In this document: piece by piece, positions 42,900-55,027 of the stretch
Layout of the letters: the number at the start of each line of letters is the position of its first letter
How positions within the stretch are numbered: the first letter of the stretch is position 1
Source of the DNA: an uncultured Aeriscardovia sp.
Lineage (GTDB): Bacteria > Actinomycetota > Actinomycetes > Actinomycetales > Bifidobacteriaceae
Direction of reading: 5' to 3'
Assembly (NCBI GenBank): GCA_903789535.1
Contig: CAIFES010000005.1
Span: 108,374-172,373 of the forward strand
Length of the DNA: 64,000 nt
The notes under the pieces: model-generated
What the model saw: only the letters and a program-made list of their open reading frames with translations
Told to the model about the DNA's origin: nothing
Database searches by the model: none
Program-made: the position numbers and the translations under genes

Positions 42900-43002
42900 T
42901 GATTGCGTCGTCCTATCTCTGAGACCTGGGTGCATCCTGCTGAAAACACACCAAATTCATAGTATAGCCGGGCGGATGACATACACCCGCCCGGCAGAAG
43001 GC

Positions 43003-43575
43003 TCATTTCGTGCGGGCGTCAAGGCGGGCGATGATGTCATCGGTGATGGACTCGATCGAACCCACACCATTGATACGCACGAGCAGACCGCGCTTCTCAT
43101 AGGTGTCGAGCAGCGGCTTCGTCTCCTTCTCATAGACGGCAAGACGCGCCTTGATGGTCTCCGGGTTGTCGTCGGAACGGCCCTCGATCTGCGCACGCTT
43201 GGCCATACGCTCGAGCAGGATGTCACGATCGGCCTCGAGCGCCACCACGGCGTCGAGCGGGGTCCCCAGGCGCCCGAGCATCTCGTCGAGCGCCGCCACC
43301 TGGCCGGCGTTGCGCGGATAGCCGTCAAGAATCCAGCCGTCCTCGACATCCTTCTGGCCCAGACGATCCTCCACGAGCTTGTTCGTCAGCTCGTCCGGCA
43401 CAAGCTGGCCCTTGTTGATATACGCCTGTGCCTGTTTGCCCAGCTGCGTGCCGCCCTTGATATTGGCACGGAAGATATCGCCCGTGGCAATGTGGGTAAT
43501 CGAATAATGAGCGCACAGACGCTCGGCCTGGGTGCCTTTGCCCACGCCCTGGGGGCCCATGATGAGAAGACGCAT
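43003..43575 (-). CDS. adk: Adenylate kinase
   Basis: Interconverts ATP+AMP and 2 ADP. 190 residues, the short-LID form without a zinc site. The P-loop is GPQGVGKGTQ at about residues 7-16; IATGDIFRANI lines the AMP site and DGYPRNAGQV is the NMP-binding motif near 85. Start MRLLIMGPQG at 43575 has AAAGGAAC upstream. It follows secY; no map gene is found between adk and infA. Confidence 0.96.
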   Translation of the reverse strand: MRLLIMGPQGVGKGTQAERLCAHYSITHIATGDIFRANIKGGTQLGKQAQAYINKGQLVPDELTNKLVEDRLGQKDVEDGWILDGYPRNAGQVAALDEMLGRLGTPLDAVVALEADRDILLERMAKRAQIEGRSDDNPETIKARLAVYEKETKPLLDTYEKRGLLVRINGVGSIESITDDIIARLDARTK

Positions 43576-43765
43576 TGTCAGTGTTCCTTTCCTACCAAGA
43601 CGATCGGCTGCCGAAAAAGGCGGCGACCGTACCATGCGCAGATCCGTATCGATCTGTTCTGAAAAATCTCTTACTGACGGAAAATCCGTCACCAAACCGG
43701 AAATCCGTCACTAAACAACAAATGCCGACGGTCTTTCGATCGCCGGCATCGCTGATATGGAAGAA

Positions 43766-45175
<1,410 letters not shown>

Positions 45176-45256
45176 CTGCGGCTCCCCCTTCTTCTCTGCT
45201 TCTGAGACGTGCCCAAAAGCAGACAGGCGCCCCATACAAACAAAGCCACGATAGCA

Positions 45257-45290
45257 AGACCCCCGCCCAGTGGGAACCGGGCGGGGGTCT
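45257..45290 (-). promoter_or_regulatory. Strong GC-rich hairpin between rplO and secY
   Basis: A perfect 12-bp stem (AGACCCCCGCCC at 45257-45268 with GGGCGGGGGTCT at 45279-45290) and a 10-nt loop. No T-run follows, so it may be a processing site, attenuator or stability element rather than a full terminator. Confidence 0.6.
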
Positions 45291-45343
45291 ACGATGCTTG
45301 ACCGGTTTATCCCGGTCCGTCGCCGGCATCAGCCGGCGGATTG

Positions 45344-45796
45344 TCAGTCGGCGATGGAGCCGCCGGCCTTGGTGATCTTGTCGCGGGCGGCCGCGGAGGC
45401 GGACACGCCCGACAGCTCGAACTTGGCCGAGGCCTCGCCCTGGGCGAGGACCTTGACCGGACAGCCGTCACGCACCGCACCCTTGGCGACGAGGTCAGCG
45501 GCGCTGATCTTGCCACCCTGCGGGTACAGCTTGGAGAGCTTGTCGAGGTTGATCACCTGGTACTGCTTATGGAACGGGCTCTTGAAGCCACGCAGCTTCG
45601 GCAGGCGCATGTACAGCGGGAGCTGACCGCCCTCGAAGCCCGGACGCACCTGATAACGTGCGCCGGTTCCCTTCGTACCGCGACCGGAGGTCTTGCCCTT
45701 CGAGCCCTCACCGCGACCGATGCGGGTGCGGGCCTTCTTGGCGCCGGGGGCAGGATGAAGGTCGTGCATCTGCAGGATATCGACTTCGTCTGCCAT
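45344..45796 (-). CDS. rplO: 50S ribosomal protein L15
   Basis: Large-subunit protein of 150 residues with the Gly-rich [23 protein letters not shown] region (read as [16 protein letters not shown]) near 24-45 and [26 protein letters not shown] precedes the ATG at 45796. It is 1 bp from rpmD. Confidence 0.97.
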   Translation of the reverse strand: MADEVDILQMHDLHPAPGAKKARTRIGRGEGSKGKTSGRGTKGTGARYQVRPGFEGGQLPLYMRLPKLRGFKSPFHKQYQVINLDKLSKLYPQGGKISAADLVAKGAVRDGCPVKVLAQGEASAKFELSGVSASAAARDKITKAGGSIAD

Positions 45797-45797
45797 T

Positions 45798-45986
45798 TCA
45801 GGCCTCCTCAACAGTGACGAGATGACGGACCACCTGGATCAGGCCGCGCACGCTCGGCTCATCAGGGCGGACGACGCTCTGGCCGATGCGATGCAGACCG
45901 AGGGTGTGCACCGACGCCTTCTGGGCGTGGGTGGCACCGACGAGACCGTGGTGGAGGGTGATCTTGAGATTCTTCGTATCAGCCAT
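45798..45986 (-). CDS. rpmD: 50S ribosomal protein L30
   Basis: 62-residue large-subunit protein ([20 protein letters not shown], then [20 protein letters not shown]). Its ATG overlaps the rpsE stop in TGATG, giving translational coupling. Confidence 0.96.
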   Translation of the reverse strand: MADTKNLKITLHHGLVGATHAQKASVHTLGLHRIGQSVVRPDEPSVRGLIQVVRHLVTVEEA

Positions 45987-46738
45987 CACTCACCATCCTT
46001 GTCCTGGTTGGCGGCGGCCTTCTCCTCGCGTGCCTTCTTCTCGGCGGCGAGGCCCTCTGCGCGTGCGCGCAGGAGCGAGGCCGGTGCGACCTCCTCGAGC
46101 GTCAGCCCGCGGCGGGCGGCGACCTCCTCCGGCTCCTCCAGGGACTGCAGCGCCTTCACCGTCGCATTGACGATGTTGATGGCGTTGGACGAGCCCATGG
46201 ACTTGGAGAGGATATCGGTGATGCCGGCGCACTCAAGCACGGCGCGCACCGGACCGCCGGCGATGACGCCGGTACCCGGGGCGGCCGGGCGGAGCAGCAC
46301 CGTGCCGGCGGAATCGTGGCCGATGACCGGATGGGTCACGGTGCCACGGATGCGCGGGACGGTGAACATGTGCTTCTTGGCCTCGAGCTCACCCTTGGAG
46401 ATGGCGGCCGGGACCTCGTGGGACTTGCCGTAGCCCACGCCGACGGTGCCATTGCCGTCGCCAACGACCACGAGAGCAGCAAACGACTGGGTCTTGCCGC
46501 CCTTGTGCGTCTTGGACACACGGTTGATAGTCACCACGCGGTTGAGCATGTCGTCCTCATGGTTGTTCCGGTCACGACGACCACGACGGCCGCGGCGGTC
46601 GGAACGGCCCCCACGCTGGGAGCGGCGAGAACGACGCTCATTGTTCTCCTGCTGGTCCTGCTGCTCCTGGGCAGCGGGGGCCGCAGACTGAGTATCTTCT
46701 GCCACGTTCTTATCCTTGTTCTCTGTTGCTTCGCTCAC
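45986..46738 (-). CDS. rpsE: 30S ribosomal protein S5
   Basis: Small-subunit fidelity protein, 250 residues. The core contains [19 protein letters not shown] and [20 protein letters not shown]. An N-terminal extension of about 60 residues (Gln/Glu/Ala-rich, then Arg-rich [12 protein letters not shown]) and a C-terminal extension are typical of actinobacterial S5. ATG overlaps the rplR stop as ATGA. Confidence 0.97.
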   Translation of the reverse strand: MSEATENKDKNVAEDTQSAAPAAQEQQDQQENNERRSRRSQRGGRSDRRGRRGRRDRNNHEDDMLNRVVTINRVSKTHKGGKTQSFAALVVVGDGNGTVGVGYGKSHEVPAAISKGELEAKKHMFTVPRIRGTVTHPVIGHDSAGTVLLRPAAPGTGVIAGGPVRAVLECAGITDILSKSMGSSNAINIVNATVKALQSLEEPEEVAARRGLTLEEVAPASLLRARAEGLAAEKKAREEKAAANQDKDGE

Positions 46739-47106
46739 AGCTCCAGGCCTCCTTCGCGGGCACCCTCGGCCACGGCGGCGACACGTCCATGGAACATGTT
46801 CCCGCCACGGTCAAAGACGACCTTGGAGATGCCGGCCTTCTTGGCACGCTCGGCGATGAGGCTGCCGACCTTCTTGGCGGCCTCGACCTTCGTCCCCTTG
46901 AAGTCCTGGAAATCTTTCGTCATCGTGGAAGCGCTGGCGAGGGTGACACCCTTGGTGTCATCGACGAGCTGTGCCTCCATGTGGCGGTTGGAGCGGAACA
47001 CCACCAGGCGCGGGCACTCGGCAGTGCCGGAAATCTTCTTGCGAAGACGCATATGACGACGCTGGCGAGCGACAGCCTTGCCCTTACCGAAAATCTTGAC
47101 GGACAT
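46735..47106 (-). CDS. rplR: 50S ribosomal protein L18
   Basis: 5S rRNA-binding large-subunit protein, about 123 residues, with [24 protein letters not shown] and [23 protein letters not shown] (each read in part). Start [10 protein letters not shown] at 47106; the frame extends two codons upstream. Confidence 0.96.
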   Translation of the reverse strand: MSVKIFGKGKAVARQRRHMRLRKKISGTAECPRLVVFRSNRHMEAQLVDDTKGVTLASASTMTKDFQDFKGTKVEAAKKVGSLIAERAKKAGISKVVFDRGGNMFHGRVAAVAEGAREGGLEL

Positions 47107-47108
47107 GA

Positions 47109-47648
47109 TCACTTACCAGCCTTTCCGGCCTTGCGGCGGATGTACTCGCCCTCGTACTTGATGCCCTTGCCCTTGTAAGGCTCCGGCGGACGCAGGCGAC
47201 GGATCTGAGCCGCGATCTCGCCGACCTTCTGCTTGTCGATACCCGAGACGGTGATGTGCGTCTGGTCCGGAGCGGTGAGCTTGATGCCCTCCGGTGCCGG
47301 GACCTCGATGGTGTGGGAGAAACCGAGGCTGAACGTCAGGCCGGTCCCCTTCGGCGCCACGCGGTAGCCGGTGCCGACGATCTCGAGCTTCTTCTCGAAG
47401 CCCTTTGTCACACCCTCGACGAGCGAGGCGATGATGGCGCGGGACAGACCGTGCTTGGCACGGGTCTCATTGGCGTCATCGAGCGTGGAGACGAGGACCT
47501 TGCCGTCCTCGACCTTCGCGGAGATGCCGGAAGGCAGCGTGTAGGAATCCTCACCGAGCTTGCCCTTGACGTCGACGATGCCATCCTTGATGGTGACCGT
47601 CACGCCCTCGGGAACGGTGATGGGGCGTGTACCGATATGAGAAGCCAT
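47109..47648 (-). CDS. rplF: 50S ribosomal protein L6
   Basis: 179-residue protein near the peptidyl-transferase centre, made of two similar domains. It begins [18 protein letters not shown] and ends with the signature [20 protein letters not shown] (residues about 155-174). Confidence 0.97.
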   Translation of the reverse strand: MASHIGTRPITVPEGVTVTIKDGIVDVKGKLGEDSYTLPSGISAKVEDGKVLVSTLDDANETRAKHGLSRAIIASLVEGVTKGFEKKLEIVGTGYRVAPKGTGLTFSLGFSHTIEVPAPEGIKLTAPDQTHITVSGIDKQKVGEIAAQIRRLRPPEPYKGKGIKYEGEYIRRKAGKAGK

Positions 47649-47661
47649 GTCTCTACCCCTT

Positions 47662-48060
47662 TCACCACACGTAGGCGACGATCTCGCCGCCGATGCCCTG
47701 CTGCTGGCACTCGCGCTGCGTCATCAGACCTGAGGAGGTCGAGATGATCGCGATGCCGAGACCGCCGAGCGGCTCCGGCAGGCTGTCGGACTTGGTGTAA
47801 CGACGCAGGCCCGGCTTGGAGACGCGCTTGATGCCCTGGATGCTCTGCTCGCCGTGGCTGCCGTACTTGAGGGTGACCTCAAGATCCTTGCCGACCTTGG
47901 CGTCCTTGGCCGCGAAATCCTTGATATAGCCTTCGCGCTTGAGGATCTGGGCAATGTTTGCCTTGAACTTGGAGTACGGCATCGACACGGTCTCGTGCTT
48001 CGCCGCGCTCGCATTGCGCAGACGTGTGAGCATGTCTGCGATTGGATCTGTCATTGACAT
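47662..48060 (-). CDS. rpsH: 30S ribosomal protein S8
   Basis: 132-residue central-domain assembly protein beginning [16 protein letters not shown], with the C-terminal [20 protein letters not shown] signature. In Escherichia coli S8 represses its operon; whether this occurs here is unknown. Confidence 0.97.
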   Translation of the reverse strand: MSMTDPIADMLTRLRNASAAKHETVSMPYSKFKANIAQILKREGYIKDFAAKDAKVGKDLEVTLKYGSHGEQSIQGIKRVSKPGLRRYTKSDSLPEPLGGLGIAIISTSSGLMTQRECQQQGIGGEIVAYVW

Positions 48061-48152
48061 AAGTGGGCTTATGCCCTTTCTCGCTGTGGTTTCTGCCGTC
48101 GCACCCTCCCAAAACCGAACGGGTGCGGCAGCGGACCTTCAGCGTTGTAATT

Positions 48153-48338
48153 TCACCAGCTGGACTTCGTCACGCCAGGCAGCGCGCCCTCGTGGGCGAG
48201 CTGACGGAAGCAGATTCGGCACAGGCCGAACTTGCGATAGACGCTGTGCGGACGACCGCAGCGCTGGCACCGCGTGTAAGCACGAACCTTGAACTTCGGC
48301 TTGCGTGCGGCCTTGACCTTGAGTGCAGTCTTTGCCAT
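48153..48338 (-). CDS. rpsN: 30S ribosomal protein S14, zinc-binding type Z
   Basis: 61-residue short S14. Four cysteines in CQRC and CRIC form a zinc ribbon (residues about 24-43). Other S14 genes of the C-minus type, if any, are outside the window. It lies 3 bp after rplE. Confidence 0.97.
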   Translation of the reverse strand: MAKTALKVKAARKPKFKVRAYTRCQRCGRPHSVYRKFGLCRICFRQLAHEGALPGVTKSSW

Positions 48339-48341
48339 AAA

Positions 48342-48908
48342 TCACTTCTCCCTGAACGGGAAGCCGAGGTCCTTGAGCAGGACGCGGCCTTCCTCGTCAC
48401 TGTTCGCCGTGGTGACGATGGTGAAGTCCATACCACGACGGTGGTCGATCTTGTCAGGATCAATCTCGATGAAGATGTCCTGCTCGGAGACACCGAAGTT
48501 GTAGTTGCCGTGGCCGTCGAACTGGCGCGGGCTGATGCCGCGGAAATCACGGGTACGCGGGAGGGCGAGCGTCAGCAGACGGTCGAGGAACTCCCACATG
48601 CGCTCACCACGAAGGGTGACGAACGCACCGATGGCCTGGCCCTCACGCAGATGGAACTGCGCGACGGACTTGCGGGCATGCGTGACCTTCGGCTTCTGGC
48701 CGGTGATCGCGGTCAGATCGGCGACGGCACCGTCCATGAGCTTGGAGTCGCGCGCGGCGGCACCCACACCCATCGAGACGATGACCTTCTCGATCCTCGG
48801 GATCTGCATGACGTTGTCGTACTTGAACTGCTTCTTCAGCTCAGGGACGATCTTGTCCTCGTAGATTTTCTTGAGGCGAGGCTCTGCCTTGACTGCGGTA
48901 TCGCTCAT
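48342..48908 (-). CDS. rplE: 50S ribosomal protein L5
   Basis: 5S rRNA-binding protein of 188 residues with [18 protein letters not shown] near 40 and the C-terminal [21 protein letters not shown] (read as [17 protein letters not shown]). ATG overlaps the rplX stop as ATGA. Confidence 0.97.
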   Translation of the reverse strand: MSDTAVKAEPRLKKIYEDKIVPELKKQFKYDNVMQIPRIEKVIVSMGVGAAARDSKLMDGAVADLTAITGQKPKVTHARKSVAQFHLREGQAIGAFVTLRGERMWEFLDRLLTLALPRTRDFRGISPRQFDGHGNYNFGVSEQDIFIEIDPDKIDHRRGMDFTIVTTANSDEEGRVLLKDLGFPFREK

Positions 48909-49240
48909 GCCAGCTCCTTGCCAGACTTCTTGGCGACGCGGACGCGGACAGTCTTCGGCTTGCCGTCGCGCTCTTCCTGCTTGACGACGATACCGACGCG
49001 CGTCGGCTTCTTTGTTTCCGGATCCACGATCATCACATTGGAGCGATCGATCGGGGCCTCTGCGGAGACGATGCCCGACTGCTGGCCCTGCTGCGTCGCG
49101 CGGACGTGCTTCTTGACCATCTGCACGCCCTCGACGATGAGACGATTGTCCTTGAGGATCTGACGGACCTTGCCCTGCTTGCCGCGATCCTTGCCGCGGA
49201 TGACCTGGACGAGGTCACCGGTCTTGATCTTGGCTGCCAT
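48905..49240 (-). CDS. rplX: 50S ribosomal protein L24
   Basis: Assembly-initiating large-subunit protein, 111 residues, with the KOW motif [18 protein letters not shown] near residue 10. The ATG at 49240 overlaps the rplN stop in TGATG; a TTG one codon earlier is not needed. Confidence 0.96.
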   Translation of the reverse strand: MAAKIKTGDLVQVIRGKDRGKQGKVRQILKDNRLIVEGVQMVKKHVRATQQGQQSGIVSAEAPIDRSNVMIVDPETKKPTRVGIVVKQEERDGKPKTVRVRVAKKSGKELA

Positions 49241-49608
49241 CAAATCACCTCCGGAGCGAGGGAGACGATCTTCATGAACTTGTGATCACGAAGCTCGCGG
49301 CCGACCGGCCCGAAGATACGGGTGCCCTTCGGCTCATGACCGCTGCCGAGGATGACCGCGGCGTTCTCATCGAACGAAATGTACGAACCGTCCTTGCGTC
49401 GGGTTCCCTGCTTGGTGCGGACCACAACGGCCTTGACGACATCGCCGCGCTTGACGGCACCGCCGGGGATCGCATCCTTGACGGTGGCAACGATGACGTC
49501 GCCGATGCCCGCATAGCGGACCTTCGAGCCACCGAGCACGCGGATGGTCAGGATCTCCTTGGCACCCGTGTTGTCGGCAACGCGAAGTCGCGACTCTTGT
49601 TGAATCAT
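49240..49608 (-). CDS. rplN: 50S ribosomal protein L14
   Basis: 122-residue protein at the subunit interface, beginning [19 protein letters not shown] and containing [20 protein letters not shown] 70-bp gap separates it from rpsQ upstream. Confidence 0.97.
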   Translation of the reverse strand: MIQQESRLRVADNTGAKEILTIRVLGGSKVRYAGIGDVIVATVKDAIPGGAVKRGDVVKAVVVRTKQGTRRKDGSYISFDENAAVILGSGHEPKGTRIFGPVGRELRDHKFMKIVSLAPEVI

Positions 49609-49678
49609 TGTTCTCCTTTGTCAACCGGTTCTCGGGGCACACCATCTCTCAGGTGTGCCCCGAGCCTGGCCGAACTTA

Positions 49679-49945
49679 TTACTTGGCGCGCTCGATGATG
49701 CTCACGAGACGCCAGCGCTTCGTCTTGCTCAGCGGACGGGTCTCCATGATACTCACCGTATCGCCAACGTGTGCCTCATTGTTGGAGTCCTGCGCCTTGA
49801 CCTTGCTGGTGGTGCGGACGACCTTGCCATAGAGGGGGTGCGCGGTGCGGTGCTCGATCTCGACGACGATGGTCTTGTCCATCTTGTCGGAGACGACCAC
49901 GCCACGACGCACCTTGCGCTCGTTGCGCTGCTTCTGATCAGCCAT
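49679..49945 (-). CDS. rpsQ: 30S ribosomal protein S17
   Basis: 88-residue primary 16S rRNA-binding protein with [19 protein letters not shown] and the [21 protein letters not shown] signature (read as [19 protein letters not shown]). The ATG at 49945 follows the rpmC stop by 2 bp. Confidence 0.96.
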   Translation of the reverse strand: MADQKQRNERKVRRGVVVSDKMDKTIVVEIEHRTAHPLYGKVVRTTSKVKAQDSNNEAHVGDTVSIMETRPLSKTKRWRLVSIIERAK

Positions 49946-49947
49946 GC

Positions 49948-50271
49948 TCACTCCTCAGACTTCGTGGTGGAAGACTTCTTGGCGGACGCGGCCTTCTTCG
50001 ACGTCGAAGCCTTCTTGGAGGACTTCTTGTCGTCGGCCTTCTCCTCCGGCTCCTTGGTGATGCCGAGCTCACGCTCGCGCAGCACCGTGTACATCCTGGC
50101 GATGTCATGCTTGACGGCGCCGAGACGGGAGCTGTTGGTCAGCTGGCTGGTAGCAGCCTGGAAACGCAGGTTGAAGAGCTCTTCCTTGGACTTCTTGAGG
50201 GCATCCTCGATCTCTGCGTTGGTCTTCTCGTTGAGAGCCTTGATCGAATACTCAGGGGTTCCGACTGCCAT
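49948..50271 (-). CDS. rpmC: 50S ribosomal protein L29 with Lys/Ser/Ala-rich tail
   Basis: The conserved helical L29 core is residues 1-75 ([33 protein letters not shown]). About 32 further residues form a low-complexity [24 protein letters not shown] tail, so the protein has 107 residues instead of the usual 60-75. The start overlaps the rplP stop in TGATG. Confidence 0.96.
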   Translation of the reverse strand: MAVGTPEYSIKALNEKTNAEIEDALKKSKEELFNLRFQAATSQLTNSSRLGAVKHDIARMYTVLRERELGITKEPEEKADDKKSSKKASTSKKAASAKKSSTTKSEE

Positions 50272-50693
50272 CAGTTCTCACCGCCTTCACGTGCAATGAT
50301 CCTGCACTTCATAGGGAGCTTGTCGATTGCGCGGCGGAGGGCCTCACGGGCCACGTCCTCAGAGACGCCGCCGATCTCGAACATCACGCGGCCAGGCTTG
50401 ATGTTGGCGATCCAGAACTCCGGGGCGCCCTTGCCGGAACCCATTCGGGCCTCGGCGGGGTGCTTGGTGAGCGGACGGTCCGGGAACACGTCGATCCAGA
50501 CACGGCCACCACGCTTGATGTAGCGGGTCATGGCGATACGCGCTGCCTCGATCTGGCGGTTGGTCAGATAGACCGGCGCGAGGGCCTGGATGCCGAAATC
50601 ACCGAAGGCGAGCTCATTGCCGCCCTTGGACATTCCGCGACGGGTGGGACGATGCTGTTTGCGGTACGCCACCCTCTTTGGGATAAGAGCCAT
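50271..50693 (-). CDS. rplP: 50S ribosomal protein L16
   Basis: 140-residue protein by the A-site region, with [24 protein letters not shown] start (here [20 protein letters not shown]) and [20 protein letters not shown]. Start at 50693. Confidence 0.97.
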   Translation of the reverse strand: MALIPKRVAYRKQHRPTRRGMSKGGNELAFGDFGIQALAPVYLTNRQIEAARIAMTRYIKRGGRVWIDVFPDRPLTKHPAEARMGSGKGAPEFWIANIKPGRVMFEIGGVSEDVAREALRRAIDKLPMKCRIIAREGGEN

Positions 50694-50698
50694 TGAAC

Positions 50699-51535
50699 TC
50701 ACTCCTTCGATTCTGCCGGTGCCGCTGCCGCCGGGGCGGACTGGGCATCGGACTGGGCCGGGGCGGCCTGCGGACGGGACTGGCGCGGCGCGCCCGCACG
50801 ACGCGGACCGCGTGCGCCGCCACGACGGGGGCCACGGGCGCCGCCGCGAGCACCGCGACGGTTGTTCTGGGCGGCCTGCAGGGCGTCGAACTCGACGTCG
50901 GTCATGTCACCCTTGTAGACCCAGACCTTCACACCGATGCGGCCGTACGTGGTACGGGCCTCGTAGAAGCCGTAGTCGATGAGGGCGCGCAGCGTCTGCA
51001 GCGGCACGCGGCCCTCGTGGGCGTACTCGGTACGGGTCATGTCGGCACCGCCGAGACGGCCGGTCACCTTGATCTTGATGCCCTGGGCACCTGCGCGCAT
51101 GGCGTCCTGCTGCGCCTTGCGAAGGGCGCGACGGAACGTGACGCGGTTGGTGAGCTGGTCGGCGATGGACTGCGCGACGAGCTGGGCGTCGATGGCGGGG
51201 TTGCGGACCTCGAAGATGTTGAGCTGGACCTGCTTGCCCGTCATCTTCTCGAGCTTGGCGCGGACGCGGTCGGCCTCCGCACCACGGCGGCCGATGACCA
51301 CGCCCGGGCGGGCGGAGTAGATGTCCACGCGCACACGGCCGGACGGACGGGCGATGACGACGCGGGAGACGCCGGCACGCTCGAGATCCTTGTTCATCTC
51401 CTTGCGGATGCGGTCATCCTCGCCGACGAGGTCGCGATAACGCTCCCCCGGCTTCGTCGAATCGGCGAACCACTGCGAGCGGTGCGATTCGGTGACGCCA
51501 AGGCGAAAACCGAGCGGGTTAATCTTCTGTCCCAT
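50699..51535 (-). CDS. rpsC: 30S ribosomal protein S3
   Basis: 278-residue protein at the mRNA entry site, beginning [14 protein letters not shown], with a KH domain containing [13 protein letters not shown] near 85. The C-terminus is a Gly/Arg/Pro/Ala-rich extension of about 60 residues ([18 protein letters not shown]). ATG overlaps the rplV stop in TAATG. Confidence 0.97.
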   Translation of the reverse strand: MGQKINPLGFRLGVTESHRSQWFADSTKPGERYRDLVGEDDRIRKEMNKDLERAGVSRVVIARPSGRVRVDIYSARPGVVIGRRGAEADRVRAKLEKMTGKQVQLNIFEVRNPAIDAQLVAQSIADQLTNRVTFRRALRKAQQDAMRAGAQGIKIKVTGRLGGADMTRTEYAHEGRVPLQTLRALIDYGFYEARTTYGRIGVKVWVYKGDMTDVEFDALQAAQNNRRGARGGARGPRRGGARGPRRAGAPRQSRPQAAPAQSDAQSAPAAAAPAESKE

Positions 51536-51900
51536 TATCGGGTTCCTTCCTTGTCATTCGACGCGACGACAACCGTGATGTGGCTCGTGCGCTTGAGGAT
51601 CTGCGCGGCGCGGCCCTGTGCGCGGGCACGGAACCGCTTGAGCGTGACGCCCTCGTCCACATAGGCCTTGGAGACGACGAGCTCGTTCTCGCGGAACGGC
51701 TTGTTCTCCTTGCTGGCCGCCTGGCGCGCGTTGGCGACGGCGGAGTCGAGGACCTTGAGGACCGGCTCGGACGCCTGCTGCGGGGCGAACTTGAGGATGG
51801 TCTGCGCCTCCTGGACGTTCTTGCCGCGGATGAGGTCGACCACGCGGCGAGCCTTGCGAGGCGTCACACGAACTGTGCGTGCGATTGCTTTAGCTTCCAT
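51535..51900 (-). CDS. rplV: 50S ribosomal protein L22
   Basis: 121-residue exit-tunnel protein ([34 protein letters not shown] loop, here [20 protein letters not shown]). Located 20 bp after rpsS. Confidence 0.97.
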   Translation of the reverse strand: MEAKAIARTVRVTPRKARRVVDLIRGKNVQEAQTILKFAPQQASEPVLKVLDSAVANARQAASKENKPFRENELVVSKAYVDEGVTLKRFRARAQGRAAQILKRTSHITVVVASNDKEGTR

Positions 51901-51920
51901 GTGTTCTTCTCTTCCTCGCC

Positions 51921-52202
51921 TCAGCGGCGTGCCTTCTTGTCGTCCTTGACGTGCCCGCGGAACGTGCGCGTCGGGGCGAACTCACCGAGCTTGTGGCCCA
52001 CCATGGCCTCGGTCACATAGACCGGGACGTGACGGCGGCCGTCATGCACGGCGAACGTCAGACCGATGAAATCAGGGGTGATCATCGAACGACGCGACCA
52101 CGTCTTGATGACATCCTTGCTTCCGCTCTCGTTGGCAGCGTCAACCTTCTTCTGAAGGGAGGCGTCAACGAAAGGACCCTTCTTGATGCTTCGATTAGTC
52201 AT
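51921..52202 (-). CDS. rpsS: 30S ribosomal protein S19
   Basis: 93-residue head protein, [16 protein letters not shown] at the start and the conserved [22 protein letters not shown] and [18 protein letters not shown] motifs (each quoted in part). Confidence 0.97.
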   Translation of the reverse strand: MTNRSIKKGPFVDASLQKKVDAANESGSKDVIKTWSRRSMITPDFIGLTFAVHDGRRHVPVYVTEAMVGHKLGEFAPTRTFRGHVKDDKKARR

Positions 52203-52218
52203 TTCTCAGACGCTTCCT

Positions 52219-53049
52219 TTACGAACGGTTCTTACCAGCCGGGCGACGACGGACAATAAGCCTGTTCGACGCCTTCTTCGGATGCCTGGTGCGGACCTCG
52301 CCCTTGCCCCACGGGGACTGCGGGTTCTTGCCGCCACGGGTACGACCGCCATGCGGGTGGTCCACAGGGTTCATCGACTCACCACGGGTGATCGGACGAT
52401 GGCCCTTCCAGCGCGCACGTCCTGCCTTGCCGAGCTCGACGTTGGCATGGTCGGAGTTGCCGACCTCGCCGATGGTGGCGCGGCAGGCGGCCAGGACGTT
52501 GCGGATCTCGCCCGACGGCATGCGCAGCTGCGCATAGGCGCCGTCCTTGGCGACGAGCTGGACCGAGGTGCCGGCAGAGCGCGCGATCTTGGCGCCGCCC
52601 AGCGGACGGAGCTCGATGGCGTGGATGACGGTGCCGGTCGGGATGGCGGACAGCGGCAGGTTGTTGCCCGGCTTGATATCCGCGTCGGCGCCGGTCTCGA
52701 TCACATCACCGACGGAGACACCCTCAGGGGCGAGGATGTAGCGCTTGTCGCCGTCTGCGTAGTTGAGCAGGGCGATACGGGCGGTGCGGTTCGGATCGTA
52801 CTCGATCTCGGCCACGCGGGCAGGGATGCCGTCCTTGTCCCAGCGGCGGAAATCGATCACGCGGTACATGCGCTTGTGGCCACCGCCGCGATGGCGGGAG
52901 GTCACACGGCCGTAGTTGTTGCGGCCGCCGCTCTGGTGCAGGGAGCGGGTGAGCCTGCGCTCCGGGGTGCGACGCGTGACGTTCGAGAAATCCTCGACCG
53001 ACGCGTTGCGCCTGCCGGCGCTTGTCGGCTTGTAGATTCGGATAGCCAT
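52219..53049 (-). CDS. rplB: 50S ribosomal protein L2
   Basis: 276-residue 23S rRNA-binding protein essential for the peptidyl-transferase centre. It shows [19 protein letters not shown] near the N-terminus and the hallmark [19 protein letters not shown] near 225 with the conserved histidine. Confidence 0.97.
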   Translation of the reverse strand: MAIRIYKPTSAGRRNASVEDFSNVTRRTPERRLTRSLHQSGGRNNYGRVTSRHRGGGHKRMYRVIDFRRWDKDGIPARVAEIEYDPNRTARIALLNYADGDKRYILAPEGVSVGDVIETGADADIKPGNNLPLSAIPTGTVIHAIELRPLGGAKIARSAGTSVQLVAKDGAYAQLRMPSGEIRNVLAACRATIGEVGNSDHANVELGKAGRARWKGHRPITRGESMNPVDHPHGGRTRGGKNPQSPWGKGEVRTRHPKKASNRLIVRRRPAGKNRS

Positions 53050-53078
53050 AATTCAGTACCTGCTTTCTCGGCTATACC

Positions 53079-53378
53079 TCAGTTGTTGTTGCCAAAGACA
53101 TCGATCTGCTGGCCCTGGGCGAGCGTCACGATGGCACGCTTCTGGTCGGGGCGCTTGCCGTAACCCTTCATGGTGCGGGTGCGCTTGCCCAGACGGTGCA
53201 GAGTGTTGACGGAGACGACCTTCACCTTGAAGATCTCCTCAATGGCGCGCTTGATCTCGATCTTGTTGGCGTTCGGCGCGACCTCGAAGGTGTACCGGCC
53301 ACGATCGGACTGGGCGTAGCTCTTCTCGGAGACGATCGGCTTGATGATGATCTCGTGTGCTGCCTTATCGACTGCCAT
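53079..53378 (-). CDS. rplW: 50S ribosomal protein L23
   Basis: 99-residue protein at the tunnel exit, docking site for trigger factor and SRP. It contains IIIKPIVSEKSYAQSDRGRY and FKVKVVSVNTLHRLGKRTR. Follows rplD by 5 bp. Confidence 0.97.
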   Translation of the reverse strand: MAVDKAAHEIIIKPIVSEKSYAQSDRGRYTFEVAPNANKIEIKRAIEEIFKVKVVSVNTLHRLGKRTRTMKGYGKRPDQKRAIVTLAQGQQIDVFGNNN

Positions 53379-53383
53379 CGATC

Positions 53384-54046
53384 TCAGGCCTCCTTTGCGG
53401 ACGCGCTGCGGGAGTCAAGGAACTCCTGCAGGGAATCCTTCGTGAAGACGACATCCTCGGCGGTGACGACGTCATACGTGTTGAGCTGGTCGGCGAAGAG
53501 GACGTGGATGTTGGGCAGGTTGCGCACGCTCATCCACTCGTTGATGGCACCGCGGGAAAGCACCACGGTGGTGAAACGATCCTCGACGACCGGGGATAGG
53601 ACGGCAAGCGCGCCCTTGGTGGACGGCTTGTCGGCCGGCAGACCCTCGACGACATGGACGCGACCGGCGTTGGCGCGGTTCGACAGAACGTAGCGCAGCG
53701 CGGCGGCCTTCATCTTCTTGGGGGTGTGCTGCGAGTAGTCGCGCGGCTCCGGGCCGAACACGACACCGCCGCCGACCCACTGCGGGGCGCGGATGGAGCC
53801 CTGGCGGGCACGGCCGGTGCCTTTCTGCTTCCACGGCTTCTTGCCGCCGCCGGACACCTCGCCGCGGTGCTTGACCGCGTGCGTGCCGGAGCGGGCCGCC
53901 GCCAGCTGGGCGATGACGACCTGGTGGATGAGGGCCACGTGGTCCTTCACCTGCTCCTCGCTCACACCGAAGTACTCGGCGGGAGCGGAGACGGTGCCGG
54001 CCTGCGAGCCCTTGGCACCGGTGACCTTGAGAGAGACATCTGCCAT
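53384..54046 (-). CDS. rplD: 50S ribosomal protein L4
   Basis: 220-residue protein with a globular domain and an exit-tunnel loop: GKKPWKQKGTGRARQGSIRA is the loop signature near 70, and VFGPEPRDYSQHTPKKMKAAAL follows (in part). Escherichia coli L4 autoregulates its operon; not testable here. Confidence 0.97.
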   Translation of the reverse strand: MADVSLKVTGAKGSQAGTVSAPAEYFGVSEEQVKDHVALIHQVVIAQLAAARSGTHAVKHRGEVSGGGKKPWKQKGTGRARQGSIRAPQWVGGGVVFGPEPRDYSQHTPKKMKAAALRYVLSNRANAGRVHVVEGLPADKPSTKGALAVLSPVVEDRFTTVVLSRGAINEWMSVRNLPNIHVLFADQLNTYDVVTAEDVVFTKDSLQEFLDSRSASAKEA

Positions 54047-54048
54047 TT

Positions 54049-54705
54049 TCAGGCTCCCTTCACAGCCGTGCGGATGAGGACGAGCGCACCCTTCGCGCCG
54101 GGCAGAGCGCCCTTGATCGCGATGATGCCGTTGTCCTTGTCGACGGAGACGACTTCAAGATTCTGGACGGTCCTGTGGTTGCCGCCCATGCGGCCGGCCA
54201 TGCGCTTGCCCTTGAGCACGCGGCTCGGGGTGGCGCAGGCGCCGATGGAACCCGGACGGCGCTCGTTGCGATGAGAGCCGTGGGAACGACGATACGAGCG
54301 GAAGCCCCAGCGCTTGATGGTGCCGGCGAAGCCCTTGCCCTTGGTGGTGCCGGAGACATCCACGCCGTCGCCGTCGGAGAACGTGTCGACGTCGAGGGCC
54401 TGGCCCGGCTTGTACTCATCGGAATCCAGCGTGCGGATCTCGACGAGATGGCGGCGCGGGGTGACCCCGGCCTTGTCGAAGTGGCCCTTGAGCGGCTTGG
54501 TGACCTTCTTCGGGTCGATCTCGCCGTAGCCGAGCTGGACCGCGTCGTAACCGTCGGACTCCACGTCCTTGACGGCCGTCACGACGTTGCCGGAGACGTT
54601 GACGAGGGTGACCGGGACGAAGAAGCCGTTCTTGTCCCACACCTGGGACATGCCGAGCTTGGTGCCCAGCAGTGCCTTGCGCACCTTCTTCTCAGAATTA
54701 GCCAT
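54049..54705 (-). CDS. rplC: 50S ribosomal protein L3
   Basis: 218-residue protein with the signature GFAGTIKRWGFRSYRRSHGS near 110 and RMAGRMGGNHRTVQNLEVV near 165. Two bases separate it from rplD. Confidence 0.97.
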   Translation of the reverse strand: MANSEKKVRKALLGTKLGMSQVWDKNGFFVPVTLVNVSGNVVTAVKDVESDGYDAVQLGYGEIDPKKVTKPLKGHFDKAGVTPRRHLVEIRTLDSDEYKPGQALDVDTFSDGDGVDVSGTTKGKGFAGTIKRWGFRSYRRSHGSHRNERRPGSIGACATPSRVLKGKRMAGRMGGNHRTVQNLEVVSVDKDNGIIAIKGALPGAKGALVLIRTAVKGA

Positions 54706-54718
54706 GCTGACGCCTCCT

Positions 54719-55027
54719 TCAGAGCTTGATCTCGATGTTGACGTCCGCCGGCAGATCGATGCGCATCAGGGAATCGACGGCCTTCGGGGTCGGATCGATG
54801 ATGTCGATGAGGCGCTTGTGGGTCCTCATCTCGAAATGCTCACGGGAATCCTTGTACTTATGCGGAGAACGGATGACGACATACACGTTCTTCTCAGTCG
54901 GGAGCGGAACCGGGCCGACAACCGTCGCACCCGCGTTCTGGACCGTCTCGACGATCTTCTTCGCCGACTGGTCGATGACCTCGTGGTCATAGGACTTAAG
55001 CCTGATGCGGATTTTCTGTCCCGCCAT
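54719..55027 (-). CDS. rpsJ: 30S ribosomal protein S10
   Basis: 102-residue protein of the small-subunit head, also the NusA/NusB antitermination partner NusE. Start [19 protein letters not shown] at 55027 with GAAAGGG upstream; the signature VRSPHKY-type segment is [20 protein letters not shown]. First gene of the S10-spc-alpha superoperon. Confidence 0.97.
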   Translation of the reverse strand: MAGQKIRIRLKSYDHEVIDQSAKKIVETVQNAGATVVGPVPLPTEKNVYVVIRSPHKYKDSREHFEMRTHKRLIDIIDPTPKAVDSLMRIDLPADVNIEIKL

